NCBI RefSeq assembly: GCF_001429765.1
Contig: NZ_LMJB01000001.1
Coordinates: 477,268 to 541,267, forward strand
DNA length: 64,000 bases
Origin: Flavobacterium sp. Root901
GTDB taxonomy: Bacteria > Bacteroidota > Bacteroidia > Flavobacteriales > Flavobacteriaceae
Direction: 5' to 3'
Below, one piece after another: positions 7,644-16,748 of this stretch (position 1 is its first letter; every line of letters begins with the position of its first letter). The translations under genes and the position numbers were made by a program. The notes beneath the pieces are model-generated. The model was not told where the DNA came from, searched no databases, and worked only from the letters and a program-made list of their open reading frames with translations.

Positions 7644-8441
7644 TTAAATATTGAAAAAACTTTTAGCATTCCTCGTCGTTTCCTCCGCAACTTTATCTAG
7701 AGAAATTCCTTTAAACTGTGCAATAGTTCCCGCAACATAAGGCAGGAAAGCAGGTTCGCATCTTCGTTCGTGGTACTTTTTCAAAAGGCTGCTAGGAACA
7801 TTTTTTGGGAGCATAAACGGCGCATCGGTTTCGATCATCATTTTGTCGAGCGGTACGTATTGCATGACTTCTTTTAAATGTGCAAAACGTTTACTGTCTG
7901 AAATCGCTCCGGTAAAACCAAGATATAATCCATTATCGAGATAGGTTTTGGCTTCTTGTAACGTTCCGGTAAAACAATGCACAACGGCTTTTGGCAATTG
8001 CGGTAAATAGTCTTTTGTGATATTCATAAAACTATTGAAAGCAGCCCTTTCGTGTAAAAACAAAGGTTTCTCAACTTCGATTGCCAATTCGAGCTGGGCT
8101 CTGTAACATTCTTCCTGTTTGTTTCGGGGCGAAAAATCACGATCAAAATCGAGTCCGCACTCGCCTACCGAAACGACATGTTTCTGTTCTAATAATTTCC
8201 GAAGTTTCGCAATACTCTGCCCGTCAAAACTCTTCGCATCATGCGGATGTATTCCCGCTGTCGAATATAATACACCCGGATATTGCCTGGCTATCTTTGC
8301 CGATTCTTCGCTGTTTCTTACGCTTGTTCCGGTAAGGATCATTTTGGTTACGTCGGCATCTACCGCTTCTTGTATGATATCGTCTGTATCGTTTTGAAAT
8401 TGTTTATTGGTTAGGTTTATACCTATGTCTATGTATGTCAT
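7644..8441 (-). CDS. tatD: TatD family metal-dependent nuclease
   Basis: 265 residues, the usual TatD length. The start (YIDIGINLTNKQF) matches the TatD branch itself rather than YcfH or YjjV. Metal-site motifs seen: AGIHPHD, VGECGLDFDR, FLHERA, VHCFTGT and IETDAPF. TatD enzymes are cytoplasmic 3'-5' exonucleases acting on DNA and RNA ends. Here it heads a small operon with the DUF434 protein and sits downstream of pnkp1, separated by a repeat-filled gap of 333 bp, so it may be transcribed with the repair operon or on its own. A role in trimming RNA ends is an inference. Confidence 0.9.
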   Translation of the reverse strand: MTYIDIGINLTNKQFQNDTDDIIQEAVDADVTKMILTGTSVRNSEESAKIARQYPGVLYSTAGIHPHDAKSFDGQSIAKLRKLLEQKHVVSVGECGLDFDRDFSPRNKQEECYRAQLELAIEVEKPLFLHERAAFNSFMNITKDYLPQLPKAVVHCFTGTLQEAKTYLDNGLYLGFTGAISDSKRFAHLKEVMQYVPLDKMMIETDAPFMLPKNVPSSLLKKYHERRCEPAFLPYVAGTIAQFKGISLDKVAEETTRNAKSFFNI

Positions 8442-8639
8442 TTTTTTTTAAGTTGCTAAGGTTGTAAGGTTCTGAGATGCTAAGCTTTTTTTCCTCAGAA
8501 CGCTTATTTTTTTGCCACTAAGGCGCTATTTATTTTTTCTTTGTATTGAATTAATCGCAAAGTCGAAGTGACGCAAAGTTTTTTTGCCACTAATTGCACG
8601 AATTACACTAATTATTTTTTGCCACAGATTAAAATGATT

Positions 8640-8712
8640 GTTTCACGCAGATTTAAAAGGATTTAGCAGATGTTGCAGATAATTAGACAATCAAATTAAA
8701 TCTGCGTGAAAC
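8640..8712. repeat. perfect 17-bp inverted repeat between pnkp1 and tatD
   Basis: GTTTCACGCAGATTTAA at 8640-8656 is repeated exactly in reverse complement at 8696-8712. The rest of 8442-8774 is decayed repeat sequence (TTTTTTGCCAC and GCAAAGT motifs), with no ORF and no clear promoter. Confidence 0.85.
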
Positions 8713-8774
8713 AAACTTTGCGTAAGACGTACTACCTTACGTCTCTAAAGTAAACCTGAAACAAAATCAGGCTT

Positions 8775-9674
8775 CTAGAAATCCCCATAATATACCTGAA
8801 AGCACGGTAATTTCAATTCATTTCTCCATGTATCAACTACTTGATTTCTATCGTCTAACACAAATTCTACAAAGTATTTATCTTTTATAAACTCATTATA
8901 GATTTCAGTTTTGATGATAGAATCTTTTCGGCTGTCTTTGGTTTTTCTCATGATCAAATCGTCGTATTCGATTCCGTGCGTTTGAAGAAATCGCAATGTT
9001 GGTTCTTTGTATCGGTCTTCTCTTCCGGAAACCAAAAGTATATTGTAACCCAATTTCTTGTAATTTTTCAGCACATTTGCTACCGGATTATTCAGTTCGT
9101 CGAGATCACATTTGCTGGCGTCGAATGGGTTTCTTCCGTTCATTAAAGCCAGTGTTCCATCAAGATCGCAGATTATTGCTTTTGGCAGGTCTGGGTTTTG
9201 ATCACAGTATTCTAAGTTTTTATTCACTTTCTTAATGGGTTTAAAATCAAACTTTTCTTTGGTTTTCTGCAATTGATAAAACATGTTTTCGATCACTTTT
9301 TTAGGCACTTTTCGGTCTCTTTTTTCATTTCGGTTAAAGAGATCTTCAAGTGGTAAATCGAATACTTTGAACTCAATATTTGCCATTTCAGAAAAATCGG
9401 CTATTGGCTGTTTGATATAATCCAGCTTTACATTACAAGTATCCAAAAGCACGTTCCATCCGTTTGAAATCAGGGTTTTGATCTGAACACTGATGATTTT
9501 AGAGATCATACTTTCTACAGAATTATCCATCACTTCCTGAAATTGCGAAAAACGGATTTCGTCACGGCTTATTCGCATTGTTTTGGCTTCGGTACGCACT
9601 TTCCATTCGGCAAACGTACTTTTTCCAGATGCGGGGCAACCTACTAATATCGTTAATGTTGGTGTCTTTTTCAT
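8775..9674 (-). CDS. pnkp1: Pnkp1, polynucleotide kinase-phosphatase of the RNA repair complex
   Basis: 299 residues. N-terminal P-loop kinase: VGCPASGKST (Walker A, Gly12-Thr20), SRDEIR (36-41, the T4 Pnk-like substrate motif), and an Arg-rich lid near NRNEKRDRK. C-terminal acylphosphatase-type domain: DLDGT with Asp170 and Asp172, then LLVSGR. It should remove a 2',3'-cyclic or 3' phosphate and phosphorylate a 5'-OH, making ends ready for ligation. There is no ligase domain, unlike three-domain bacterial Pnkp; the next gene supplies it. Size and order match the Pnkp1-Rnl-Hen1 heterohexamer described from Bacteroidota. Third gene of the operon, 12 bp after rnl. Confidence 0.92.
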   Translation of the reverse strand: MKKTPTLTILVGCPASGKSTFAEWKVRTEAKTMRISRDEIRFSQFQEVMDNSVESMISKIISVQIKTLISNGWNVLLDTCNVKLDYIKQPIADFSEMANIEFKVFDLPLEDLFNRNEKRDRKVPKKVIENMFYQLQKTKEKFDFKPIKKVNKNLEYCDQNPDLPKAIICDLDGTLALMNGRNPFDASKCDLDELNNPVANVLKNYKKLGYNILLVSGREDRYKEPTLRFLQTHGIEYDDLIMRKTKDSRKDSIIKTEIYNEFIKDKYFVEFVLDDRNQVVDTWRNELKLPCFQVYYGDF

Positions 9675-9686
9675 TGTATAATCTTG

Positions 9687-10871
9687 TTATAATCTTGGAT
9701 CTAATGTTTTTTCAATTTCTTCGTTATTGATTCTTTTCAAAAGCAATAAACGCATCAAATAATTTTCTTCTTCTAACTCTTTGTACGGAATCTGAAGCAT
9801 TTTTTGGTTGATTTCCCAGCCGTTTATCGATTGCTCCAATTTCTTTTTTATGTTTCTTTTGTCTAAATAATGGTCAAAATCCTGATGAAAATTAACGCCG
9901 TAAATCATCGTGAGATAATTATTGTTTCTTACTTTAAAACATGGCGGAAGATGTTTTATATAATTCTGAACCGGTTTAATCATGATGCCTTCTTCGTTGG
10001 CGTCTGTCAGTTTTTCGAAAAAAGAATAGATTTCTGCAAGCTTTTCTTCTTTGTCAGCATCTGTAATTTCCAAATGTAAAAATGAATCTTCATTTACCAA
10101 TGCGTAAGTCAAATTACTGTTCGGAATCGATTCTTCGCCAGAAACTCCAACTACTTTTAAAATCGTAAAAGGTTTAAAATGTATTTCGCCTTCGTTGCCA
10201 AAAGTTTCAATCTGTTTTTTAAAAACCTCCAATGATTCTTGTTGTTTTTCTAAATCCGGAATTTTAACGGCATTCAAAGCTTCATACTGACGTACAATAT
10301 GGGTTTTGTGTTTACTATTAAACTCTTTTCGGCTCAGCTTATTTTTATCCGAAACGTATTCGGTAAACAACGTATCTTCTTTTACATTTTCTAATTTTTC
10401 GAGCAATCCTGACGTTTTCAAATAATCGTTGTGCGTTTGCAAAGCATCAAAATATCCTGTAAACTCTTTGTCTATCAATCCTGCGCCCAAAACTTTCCAA
10501 GGCAATAATTCTGAAGCGATCAGAATCGTATCAAATTCCGGAAACGTTAAAAGCATTTTGGCATGTAATTCTTTTAAACTATTTTTAGCTTTTTCTAGAT
10601 CGATATGGTCCATTTTAAACCCATTTCTGGAAACAAAATAGGTTTCGTCGAGATTTCTTTTCAAATAAATTGTGCAATAGGACCCCATGTATTTCTTTTG
10701 AATTACAAATTCTGTCACACCTTTTTGCAGGTAATAATTTACAGCTTCTTCAATACTTTCGATTTCGTTTTTGGCTTTACTTTTTGGAGCCGGAGAAATG
10801 GTTGGCGAAAAATCATTGATCTTATTTTTACAAAACCATTCTATCCTGTTTCTTACTTTATAGTCTAACAT
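9687..10871 (-). CDS. rnl: Rnl, ATP-dependent RNA ligase of the Pnkp1-Rnl-Hen1 complex
   Basis: 394 residues. Nucleotidyltransferase motif I is QKKYMGSY: Lys60 should be AMP-modified, and the KxMGS form is that of Pnkp-type ligases. Further motifs: SRNGF, GYFDAL, EEGIMIKP (motif IV) and FKVRNN (motif V). It seals 3'-OH and 5'-phosphate ends of broken RNA. It starts three bases after the hen1 stop and 12 bp before pnkp1, so all three are co-translated, as expected for subunits of one complex. Domain limits beyond the ligase core are not clear by eye. Confidence 0.9.
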   Translation of the reverse strand: MLDYKVRNRIEWFCKNKINDFSPTISPAPKSKAKNEIESIEEAVNYYLQKGVTEFVIQKKYMGSYCTIYLKRNLDETYFVSRNGFKMDHIDLEKAKNSLKELHAKMLLTFPEFDTILIASELLPWKVLGAGLIDKEFTGYFDALQTHNDYLKTSGLLEKLENVKEDTLFTEYVSDKNKLSRKEFNSKHKTHIVRQYEALNAVKIPDLEKQQESLEVFKKQIETFGNEGEIHFKPFTILKVVGVSGEESIPNSNLTYALVNEDSFLHLEITDADKEEKLAEIYSFFEKLTDANEEGIMIKPVQNYIKHLPPCFKVRNNNYLTMIYGVNFHQDFDHYLDKRNIKKKLEQSINGWEINQKMLQIPYKELEEENYLMRLLLLKRINNEEIEKTLDPRL

Positions 10872-10874
10872 TTT

Positions 10875-12152
10875 TTACTTTTTTTGAATGATTACGGCAC
10901 TCGTTGGATAAACTCCTTTTACACAATCTCCTACTCCGTGAAATGTTTTTTGATATGGAAAAATTTCATCGATAAGATTTCTAAATTCCCTATTTGATAA
11001 TTCGAAATCATGATCGTCATGTCTAAATTCTTCTGTCAATTCGTAATTTACATTAAAATCTTTGTCTGGTGTTGTGACAAATAATCTTGTAAAGTTGATG
11101 TTGTCGCGAATCCAGATCATCAAAGCTTTTGCTTCTTCTAATGAATTATGTTCGATAACTTCACTCAAAATTACTTGTCCTTCAAAATCTTTAAGTTCTT
11201 CTAAATTCTCAATCCAAGACAGATTTTCTATTCTTTCGGTTTCCTGAATTTTGTCTGCAATGTGTTTAAAATCGACCTCATCGTATGCCCAATATTCCTG
11301 TGTAAATCCTCTTTTTTGCAATAATTTGTAATATTGTAATTCTCCGCATCCAAAATCTAAAACCGATTCATCAAAATTGATTTCTTTACAAATAAATTCT
11401 TTTCTGGATTGATGTGTATCGGTAAAAACAAACTGAACTTCGTTATTAAAATACGCTTCTAACTGCGGTTTAAATTTCTCAAACTGCACCGGCGAACGCA
11501 TGATTCTTTTTATAAAAAGATAAAATACGAAGTACGGAATGCCCGTAAGATTGGTAAACATCGTAATATGTTTTTGGATGAAATAATCATCTATAAAGGT
11601 GTAAACGACATACCTGTTGGTAAATTGGGTAAATAAAGCGACAAGCGAAAATTTCTGAACTGCTTCTCTAACCGTTGCTCCATCTATCTTTAATTCGAAA
11701 TTATTACCGATTTTATGTTGTAACGAAATACCATCGATATATTTTGATAAAAGATATTTCTCGTTTTTATACCAATTTGAATCGATAAAAAAAGTGGGAA
11801 CTTCGATTGTACATTTTTCAGTATCAACATTATTATAGCTTTTTTCTAACCAGAAAATTACCGTTTCGTTCAAAACTTCGTTCTCTTTGTACAAATGATT
11901 AAAAAACTCGGTCATCATATTTAAGGCTAATAACGGACTGCAGTAACTTTGAAAATCGATCTGATTTCCTTCTTCCGGCAGATAACTTTTTTTGCCGTCA
12001 AGGAAAATACAGTGATATTCATTTTCAGAAATTACGTTTCCAATTACAATTCCGTTTTTTAATTCTTTCAAATATAATCCCTGGTCCGTATTTGGATTTT
12101 TGTACAGAATATCTAAAATGTATTTATTGTCTGATTTCAATTTTATAATCAT
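10875..12152 (-). CDS. hen1: Hen1, 3'-terminal RNA ribose 2'-O-methyltransferase
   Basis: 425 residues. The C-terminal methyltransferase has a SAM-binding loop VLDFGCGE (264-271). The Hen1 metal site is seen in EVIEH (331-335), VTTPDKDFNV (359-368) and RHDDHDFE (377-384). Hen1 methylates the 2'-OH at the 3' side of the break before ligation, which protects the mended RNA from a second cut. The N-terminal 240 residues correspond to the part that binds and activates the ligase in known complexes. First gene of hen1-rnl-pnkp1. A -7 element at 12172-12179 and an operator at 12188-12210 lie just upstream. Confidence 0.92.
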   Translation of the reverse strand: MIIKLKSDNKYILDILYKNPNTDQGLYLKELKNGIVIGNVISENEYHCIFLDGKKSYLPEEGNQIDFQSYCSPLLALNMMTEFFNHLYKENEVLNETVIFWLEKSYNNVDTEKCTIEVPTFFIDSNWYKNEKYLLSKYIDGISLQHKIGNNFELKIDGATVREAVQKFSLVALFTQFTNRYVVYTFIDDYFIQKHITMFTNLTGIPYFVFYLFIKRIMRSPVQFEKFKPQLEAYFNNEVQFVFTDTHQSRKEFICKEINFDESVLDFGCGELQYYKLLQKRGFTQEYWAYDEVDFKHIADKIQETERIENLSWIENLEELKDFEGQVILSEVIEHNSLEEAKALMIWIRDNINFTRLFVTTPDKDFNVNYELTEEFRHDDHDFELSNREFRNLIDEIFPYQKTFHGVGDCVKGVYPTSAVIIQKK

Positions 12153-12171
12153 GGCTTTTATTTTGCTTTGA

Positions 12172-12210
12172 CAAATATAATTTTATGACTGCGCAGTTAT
12201 TTTGCGTAGT
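12172..12210 (-). promoter_or_regulatory. hen1 promoter with operator O1
   Basis: TATATTTG (-7, 12172-12179), an 8-bp gap, then the near-palindrome at 12188-12210: half-sites ACTGCGCAG and TTGCGTAGT around TTATT. There is no TTG at the -33 place; the operator fills it, so activation or repression are both possible. The same arrangement occurs at O2, O3 and O4. Confidence 0.75.
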
Positions 12211-12238
12211 TGTGTTTTTTTATGCTTAAGTATATTTA

Positions 12239-12362
12239 AACGCGGATGAAACGGATTCGCTATCGCGAAGACGCGGAAAAAAACCGGATTTCTTTTTTTT
12301 ATGTATAATAAAATCTGCGTAAATCAGTGTCTTCGCGATAGCGAATCCGTTTTATCCGCGTT
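12239..12362. repeat. 34-bp inverted repeat at the end of the second RNA ligase gene
   Basis: Arm 12239-12272 matches the reverse complement of 12329-12362 at 33 of 34 positions (core GGATTCGCTATCGCGAAG). The right arm encodes the last codons of the upstream ligase gene. Confidence 0.88.
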
Positions 12363-13379
12363 CCAATTCTTCTTCCGTGTTAAAAGGTTTTTCGAATGTT
12401 GGGCGGTCATTCTCCAGATTGTTTCTGAGTAATCTTTGTTATCAAACATACCAAATAATACTGATGGATATTGGCAGGTTAGAAAATACAAAGCGGTTTC
12501 TTTACGGGTTTCCAATACTTTGAAATCCAATTTACATTGATTTTCAATTATTTCGTATTGATTCTCTAAATCTTTTTTGGTTTGTTTTACCCAATTAAAA
12601 AACTCATCAGGAACACGCTCCAAAATCTCATCAAACGGCTGATTGGTTTTTAGATATTCCCAAATATTGAGATTAGAAACCTGTGTAATAATCCGATGCA
12701 AACGAAAGTATTCGTCAAATTTAATTTTTACCCGAAAGTTGTCCGCATATTTAATGATAAAACCTTCTTTATTAGTTAAATTCAATTCTTTTAAAAGGGA
12801 AATATCATTTATTCCGTCATACTTTTCAACCACTGGAAAACCAATGTTTTCAAGCGGAAATTCCTCTCCCGTTTGGGTATCAATAATCGCCAGCAAAACC
12901 AGTTCTTCATTGGCACCGTAATCTAAAACGATTCGGTTTTCCGGATAAATAATTTCGAACAAATACGTTTTTGATTTATCTAAAAATGACCATGAATTTT
13001 TGTATTTGCCATGAAGCATTTCATTTGCTTTATCTGATTGTTCGCTGGAAAATGAACCACGGCTTGCTATAAAAGGCTTATCTTCTACCCAATACAGAAT
13101 TCCAAGCGAACCGTCCATTTTATCGTAGACTTCAAAAGTTGTTTTTGGAAGGATTTGATTTTCTATTTCACCCAAATTAAAAAACTTAGCGAATGGTCTT
13201 GCGACAACATTTCCGTTTCCGTCTAAAATAAGACCGCGACAGCTTAACGTAACTTCGTTCCAAATTCTCTCGAATTGCGCATTTTGAGTATAGTTGTAAA
13301 TATACAAATCATGTTCAGGGTGTTTGTTTACTCTGACATAGTTTTTTGAAATCATCTCGTTTAAAAGTGCTGTGTTCAT
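12324..13379 (-). CDS. T4 Rnl1-type RNA ligase
   Basis: 351 residues. Motif I is YDKMDGSLG with Lys87 as the AMP acceptor, in the EVYDKxDGSL context of the T4 Rnl1 family. LFEIIYPENRIV and KEGFIIKY (motif IV) follow, then KIKFDEY (motif V). T4 Rnl1 reseals tRNA cut in the anticodon loop; the same role here is an inference. The last 13 residues (WNADKTDSLSRRH) are encoded by one arm of a dispersed inverted repeat, so the natural C-terminus may have been replaced. It has its own promoter and operator (O2), separate from hen1, with no partner gene in the same transcript. Confidence 0.88.
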   Translation of the reverse strand: MNTALLNEMISKNYVRVNKHPEHDLYIYNYTQNAQFERIWNEVTLSCRGLILDGNGNVVARPFAKFFNLGEIENQILPKTTFEVYDKMDGSLGILYWVEDKPFIASRGSFSSEQSDKANEMLHGKYKNSWSFLDKSKTYLFEIIYPENRIVLDYGANEELVLLAIIDTQTGEEFPLENIGFPVVEKYDGINDISLLKELNLTNKEGFIIKYADNFRVKIKFDEYFRLHRIITQVSNLNIWEYLKTNQPFDEILERVPDEFFNWVKQTKKDLENQYEIIENQCKLDFKVLETRKETALYFLTCQYPSVLFGMFDNKDYSETIWRMTAQHSKNLLTRKKNWNADKTDSLSRRH

Positions 13380-13397
13380 GTGTTCTAATCTTTAAAA

Positions 13398-13436
13398 CAA
13401 AGATTCAAAAATTACTGCGCAGTTATTTTGCGTAGT
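13398..13436 (-). promoter_or_regulatory. RNA ligase promoter with operator O2
   Basis: -7-like AATCTTTG (13398-13405), 8-bp gap, operator 13414-13436 identical to O1 (ACTGCGCAG, TTATT, TTGCGTAGT). The operator touches the stop codon of the gene upstream. Confidence 0.72.
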
Positions 13437-14164
13437 TAAAATTTGTTTATTTCTTCGTATTTGTATTCTGAAAACCTTTGCATTTTTGGCATTCTGGTTT
13501 GAAGTATTTCGACAAATTTCATCAGCCATTTCTCCAAGTTTTCACAATCACTTTTCTCTTCCCGAAACAAATATTTTTTTAACTCTGGAAAACTTTCTGC
13601 AATTTGATTTTTTGTATAAAGTTCTTTCCCTTCATCAAGCGAAATAGACTGTCCCAACTGAAAAGCAATTGATTTTAAAACATCCTGATAGTTTGTATTT
13701 TTTCCGAAAGAAGAAATTTTGTTTAAATCGATATTTTCTAAAATTTGCATTTTTTCATTTAAATTACTTTTTAAAGCATTTTTTATTTCAACACGATATT
13801 CTGTTTTACTTAAAAATGACAAAATCATTCTGGAACTTCTTAAAAATTTCAAATCAACATCTCTTTTTAAAAGTATATCGATCTGATTTTTAAATTGCTG
13901 TTGATGAAAATCGTAAGTATAAAACAAGGAATTATTCAACTCATCGGTTGTGCCTTTATAAACTTCCGTTAAATGACCATTTTTGCAGACAGCAAGATTG
14001 GCGTTCACTACTTTTTCAGGAAAATTTATTTTTATAAAATCCGTAAGTTCTTTTGATAATGAAAGTTTTTCTAAGATCGTTTCTGGCATTTTTTCAATGA
14101 AGAAAACCAAATCGACATCGAGCGAATTTTCAGAACCGAATATTTGATAGATTGGTGTTTTCAT
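13436..14164 (-). CDS. predicted nucleotidyltransferase-fold protein
   Basis: 242 residues. The N-terminus reads YQIFGSENSLDVDLVFF: a Gly-Ser pair (10-11) followed by Asp16 and Asp18, the minimal pattern of the pol-beta/MNT fold. The rest is helical with no motif I know, and no second catalytic Asp is obvious, so activity is uncertain. It is not a plain RlaP member. It lies between two RNA ligase-related transcription units. No TAnnTTTG promoter was found in the 300 bp upstream, which holds an inverted repeat. Confidence 0.65.
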   Translation of the reverse strand: MKTPIYQIFGSENSLDVDLVFFIEKMPETILEKLSLSKELTDFIKINFPEKVVNANLAVCKNGHLTEVYKGTTDELNNSLFYTYDFHQQQFKNQIDILLKRDVDLKFLRSSRMILSFLSKTEYRVEIKNALKSNLNEKMQILENIDLNKISSFGKNTNYQDVLKSIAFQLGQSISLDEGKELYTKNQIAESFPELKKYLFREEKSDCENLEKWLMKFVEILQTRMPKMQRFSEYKYEEINKF

Positions 14165-14267
14165 GATTAAAATCTTAAAAATTCATTATTTAAATATGTT
14201 TTGAAATTCTTTTCGGCTTTGTATTTATATCTTTGATTGTCATAACACTGTTTATTACTTTATTATT

Positions 14268-14411
14268 TCAACGGATTAAAATCCGTTGCTACAACATAAA
14301 TCGTTTCTCCGAAACTTTTCTATATTAAACCTGACAGGTTTCCGTTAACTTTTATATTTTTAAAATTCCGTAGGAATGCGAATATTGTAGCAAGGGATTT
14401 TAATCCGTTGA
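14268..14411. repeat. 27-bp inverted repeat with long spacer
   Basis: TCAACGGATTAAAATCCG and the bases after it (14268-14294) recur in reverse complement at 14385-14411 with one difference. Each arm is itself partly palindromic (GGATTAAAATCC). The gap 14165-14478 has no ORF. Confidence 0.8.
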
Positions 14412-14439
14412 AGATAATCGAACCGAAATAATTTAATCC

Positions 14440-14475
14440 AAAAACCACGAACCCAATTAAGAATCCGTGGTTTTA
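14440..14475 (-). terminator. terminator of the RING/TerD gene
   Basis: Stem AAAACCACGGA/TCGTGGTTTT, then T-run on the minus strand, directly after the stop at 14479. Confidence 0.75.
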
Positions 14476-14478
14476 AAA

Positions 14479-16719
14479 TTAATCTATTAATAATTGTGTC
14501 ACCGCAGCAGCGTTCATTGCCCATTGCGCGTTGTACACCTCATCAGCATTTTCTTCTTCTATTATTGTTAAACCTTGAGCTTCCGCTTTTAGTTGTAACA
14601 AACTACCGATGTTTAATTTGCTGTTCAATTTTGCCAATAAAGCCTGAACTCCTTTAAAATCTAAACCTTGTACAACCTGACCTCCGAAAGTCATCTCTAA
14701 CCAAACGATTTCTCGTTTTGCTACATCCAACACTCCAAAAACCAAACCTTTGGCAACATTCTGCGTCACACGAACCTGATGATCTACACACGACGGATCG
14801 TACGCAACACCTGTTCGTTCCGAAATTTTCATCGGATATTTGCTGTTCATCCAACCTACAACCAAGTTTGGCGTGATACTTCCGTTGCTGTACGCATTGC
14901 AGGTAAAAGTCACAAATTTTGCGTTGGCTTTCGCCAATTCGTCGATATTGATGTTGATATATTCAGCCGTTCCAATTTTATTTGGAATACTTCTTATATC
15001 ACCACTATGCTGACAACCTGTAGTCGTCAATCGGCTGAAAGAACAAATATCTGAACGTGTTTCGTATGCGATATGACAGCTTAAATCCATATCCAGATGT
15101 TGTGCCGGAAGATCTTTTCCCCATTGCATAAACAATCGCACTTCATTTCCTTCAACTGGGAAACGTGTTCCCATCAAAGCAACCGGCAGATCCTGAACAG
15201 TCTCACTTCTATCACCAATTGAAACTGGCATATTATACAATTGCGGATCGATATAGATTGTTTTGTTGGTGTTTTTCAACCCGGCAAAACGTTTCTTCAT
15301 CGCCAAAATACACAAATCTTCTACTTTAGATTTCATATCATTCAACATAAAATCTTCATACAAGTTTAATAATGCATTTGGTGCAACACGTTTGTTATTT
15401 CCGCCCAAGGGTTTTACGCTTCGTTGTATATTTTTATCAAAATAATTTTGTGCATACATATTCAAAGTAAAAATCAATCTCGCCGGAACTTTATCGATAA
15501 TCTCAGAAAAATGTGCCACAGTTTCTTCTGCACCAAACCAAAGCATATTCGAGAATAAGGAACGAGCAAATAATCCCGGACGCTGTTTTAACAACGCAAA
15601 TGTTTTATCGGCATCAAATTTCAATCTTGACGAATTCACTTTGCTCTGCCAAACATCATACACCTGGTTGTAGAATACATCCATTAAAAAACTCAATTTC
15701 TCGAATCCTTTTCTTTTGCTGTATTCTGCCAAACGTAAGGCACGGATAAAACGAACCCACATTCCTCTTTTTGGATGCATGATTTCGCACATTGTTTCTA
15801 CATCCATTTCCATGTTATTCAACCAAGATGCAGCCATCAAACATTCTTTTCGGGAATATTTTAATTTTAAATCTTTTTGAGATGCAACTTTTGCCTGCGC
15901 GCTTGTATCCATAAATTCATAAAAATGAGAATGATTTTTCATCGCTCTTTTTACAATCGTTTTTGGCTCAATAATCTGCAATAAACCCGTGTTTTTAAAC
16001 CATAAATATCTTAAGATATCTGTTGGTGATTTAAAATATTGAGACGCATTTTCGGCCTGACCGTTTTCAATCAAAACATCAATTACAAGCATTAAAGTTT
16101 CCTTCATTGCAACATCTGTTTTTGGCAACGACAAGTATTTCAAAGCGATTTTTAAACTATCTACCTGAGTTGCGTCTAAAGCTGTTTTTGATTGTAATAA
16201 TGAAATATAAAAATCCTGTAAATCGTTCTCACTCCATAATTCCAGGACTTTCAATTTACTTCCCTGACCTACTTTTTCCAATTTACCAAATTCAAATGGA
16301 GTTCCGCAAAACGGACAACCATTATATCTTTCTAAAGGAAAAGTATTGTCCGGAATTGTATGTCCGCATTGCAAAGTTGTTCCGTTTTTAGTTTTAAAAA
16401 CGTTTGTAAAATAGGTTATAATATGATCTACAACATTTTCTCCAGTTGGAATATTCCATTCTTTTACCAAAGGCGTCCAGTTTTTATCTGTTCCTAAAAC
16501 TTCTCTTAAGATTTCTAAAACTTCGACTTTATATTTTGGATTTACATTGTTTAGCGCCTGCAATAATGATTCAGAAAACGTAAATCCAAGTTTAGAAACA
16601 TTGGCCAATAAAACCGATGTTGTTCCTGATAAATTTTTAGTATCATTCGCAATCATTTCTGTTGGAATAAAAATGGCATTTTGACGTAAACTGATTTTTA
16701 ATAATTCTTGTGTTTTCAT
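14479..16719 (-). CDS. MXAN_6230/SCO0854-type protein, RING finger plus TerD-like domain
   Basis: 746 residues. A short zinc finger near 118-138 (LQCGHTIP, then CPFCG: Cys118, His120, Cys135, Cys138) matches the bacterial RING of this family. A long helical, HEAT-like middle (about 160-500) follows. The C-terminal part (about 555-690) looks TerD-like: LDMDLSCHI, CQHSGDI, GTAEYININIDEL. Related proteins are linked with tellurium-resistance and RNA-repair gene sets; the molecular role is not known, and a scaffold or stress sensor is one guess. The ATG lies 60 bp beyond box 1 of the GGUCAA/UUACUUC array, so its messenger probably starts upstream, at or near the tRNA-like genes. Confidence 0.75.
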   Translation of the reverse strand: MKTQELLKISLRQNAIFIPTEMIANDTKNLSGTTSVLLANVSKLGFTFSESLLQALNNVNPKYKVEVLEILREVLGTDKNWTPLVKEWNIPTGENVVDHIITYFTNVFKTKNGTTLQCGHTIPDNTFPLERYNGCPFCGTPFEFGKLEKVGQGSKLKVLELWSENDLQDFYISLLQSKTALDATQVDSLKIALKYLSLPKTDVAMKETLMLVIDVLIENGQAENASQYFKSPTDILRYLWFKNTGLLQIIEPKTIVKRAMKNHSHFYEFMDTSAQAKVASQKDLKLKYSRKECLMAASWLNNMEMDVETMCEIMHPKRGMWVRFIRALRLAEYSKRKGFEKLSFLMDVFYNQVYDVWQSKVNSSRLKFDADKTFALLKQRPGLFARSLFSNMLWFGAEETVAHFSEIIDKVPARLIFTLNMYAQNYFDKNIQRSVKPLGGNNKRVAPNALLNLYEDFMLNDMKSKVEDLCILAMKKRFAGLKNTNKTIYIDPQLYNMPVSIGDRSETVQDLPVALMGTRFPVEGNEVRLFMQWGKDLPAQHLDMDLSCHIAYETRSDICSFSRLTTTGCQHSGDIRSIPNKIGTAEYININIDELAKANAKFVTFTCNAYSNGSITPNLVVGWMNSKYPMKISERTGVAYDPSCVDHQVRVTQNVAKGLVFGVLDVAKREIVWLEMTFGGQVVQGLDFKGVQALLAKLNSKLNIGSLLQLKAEAQGLTIIEEENADEVYNAQWAMNAAAVTQLLID

Positions 16720-16748
16720 TTTTTTTAATTTTTAAAATTTAGATAATG

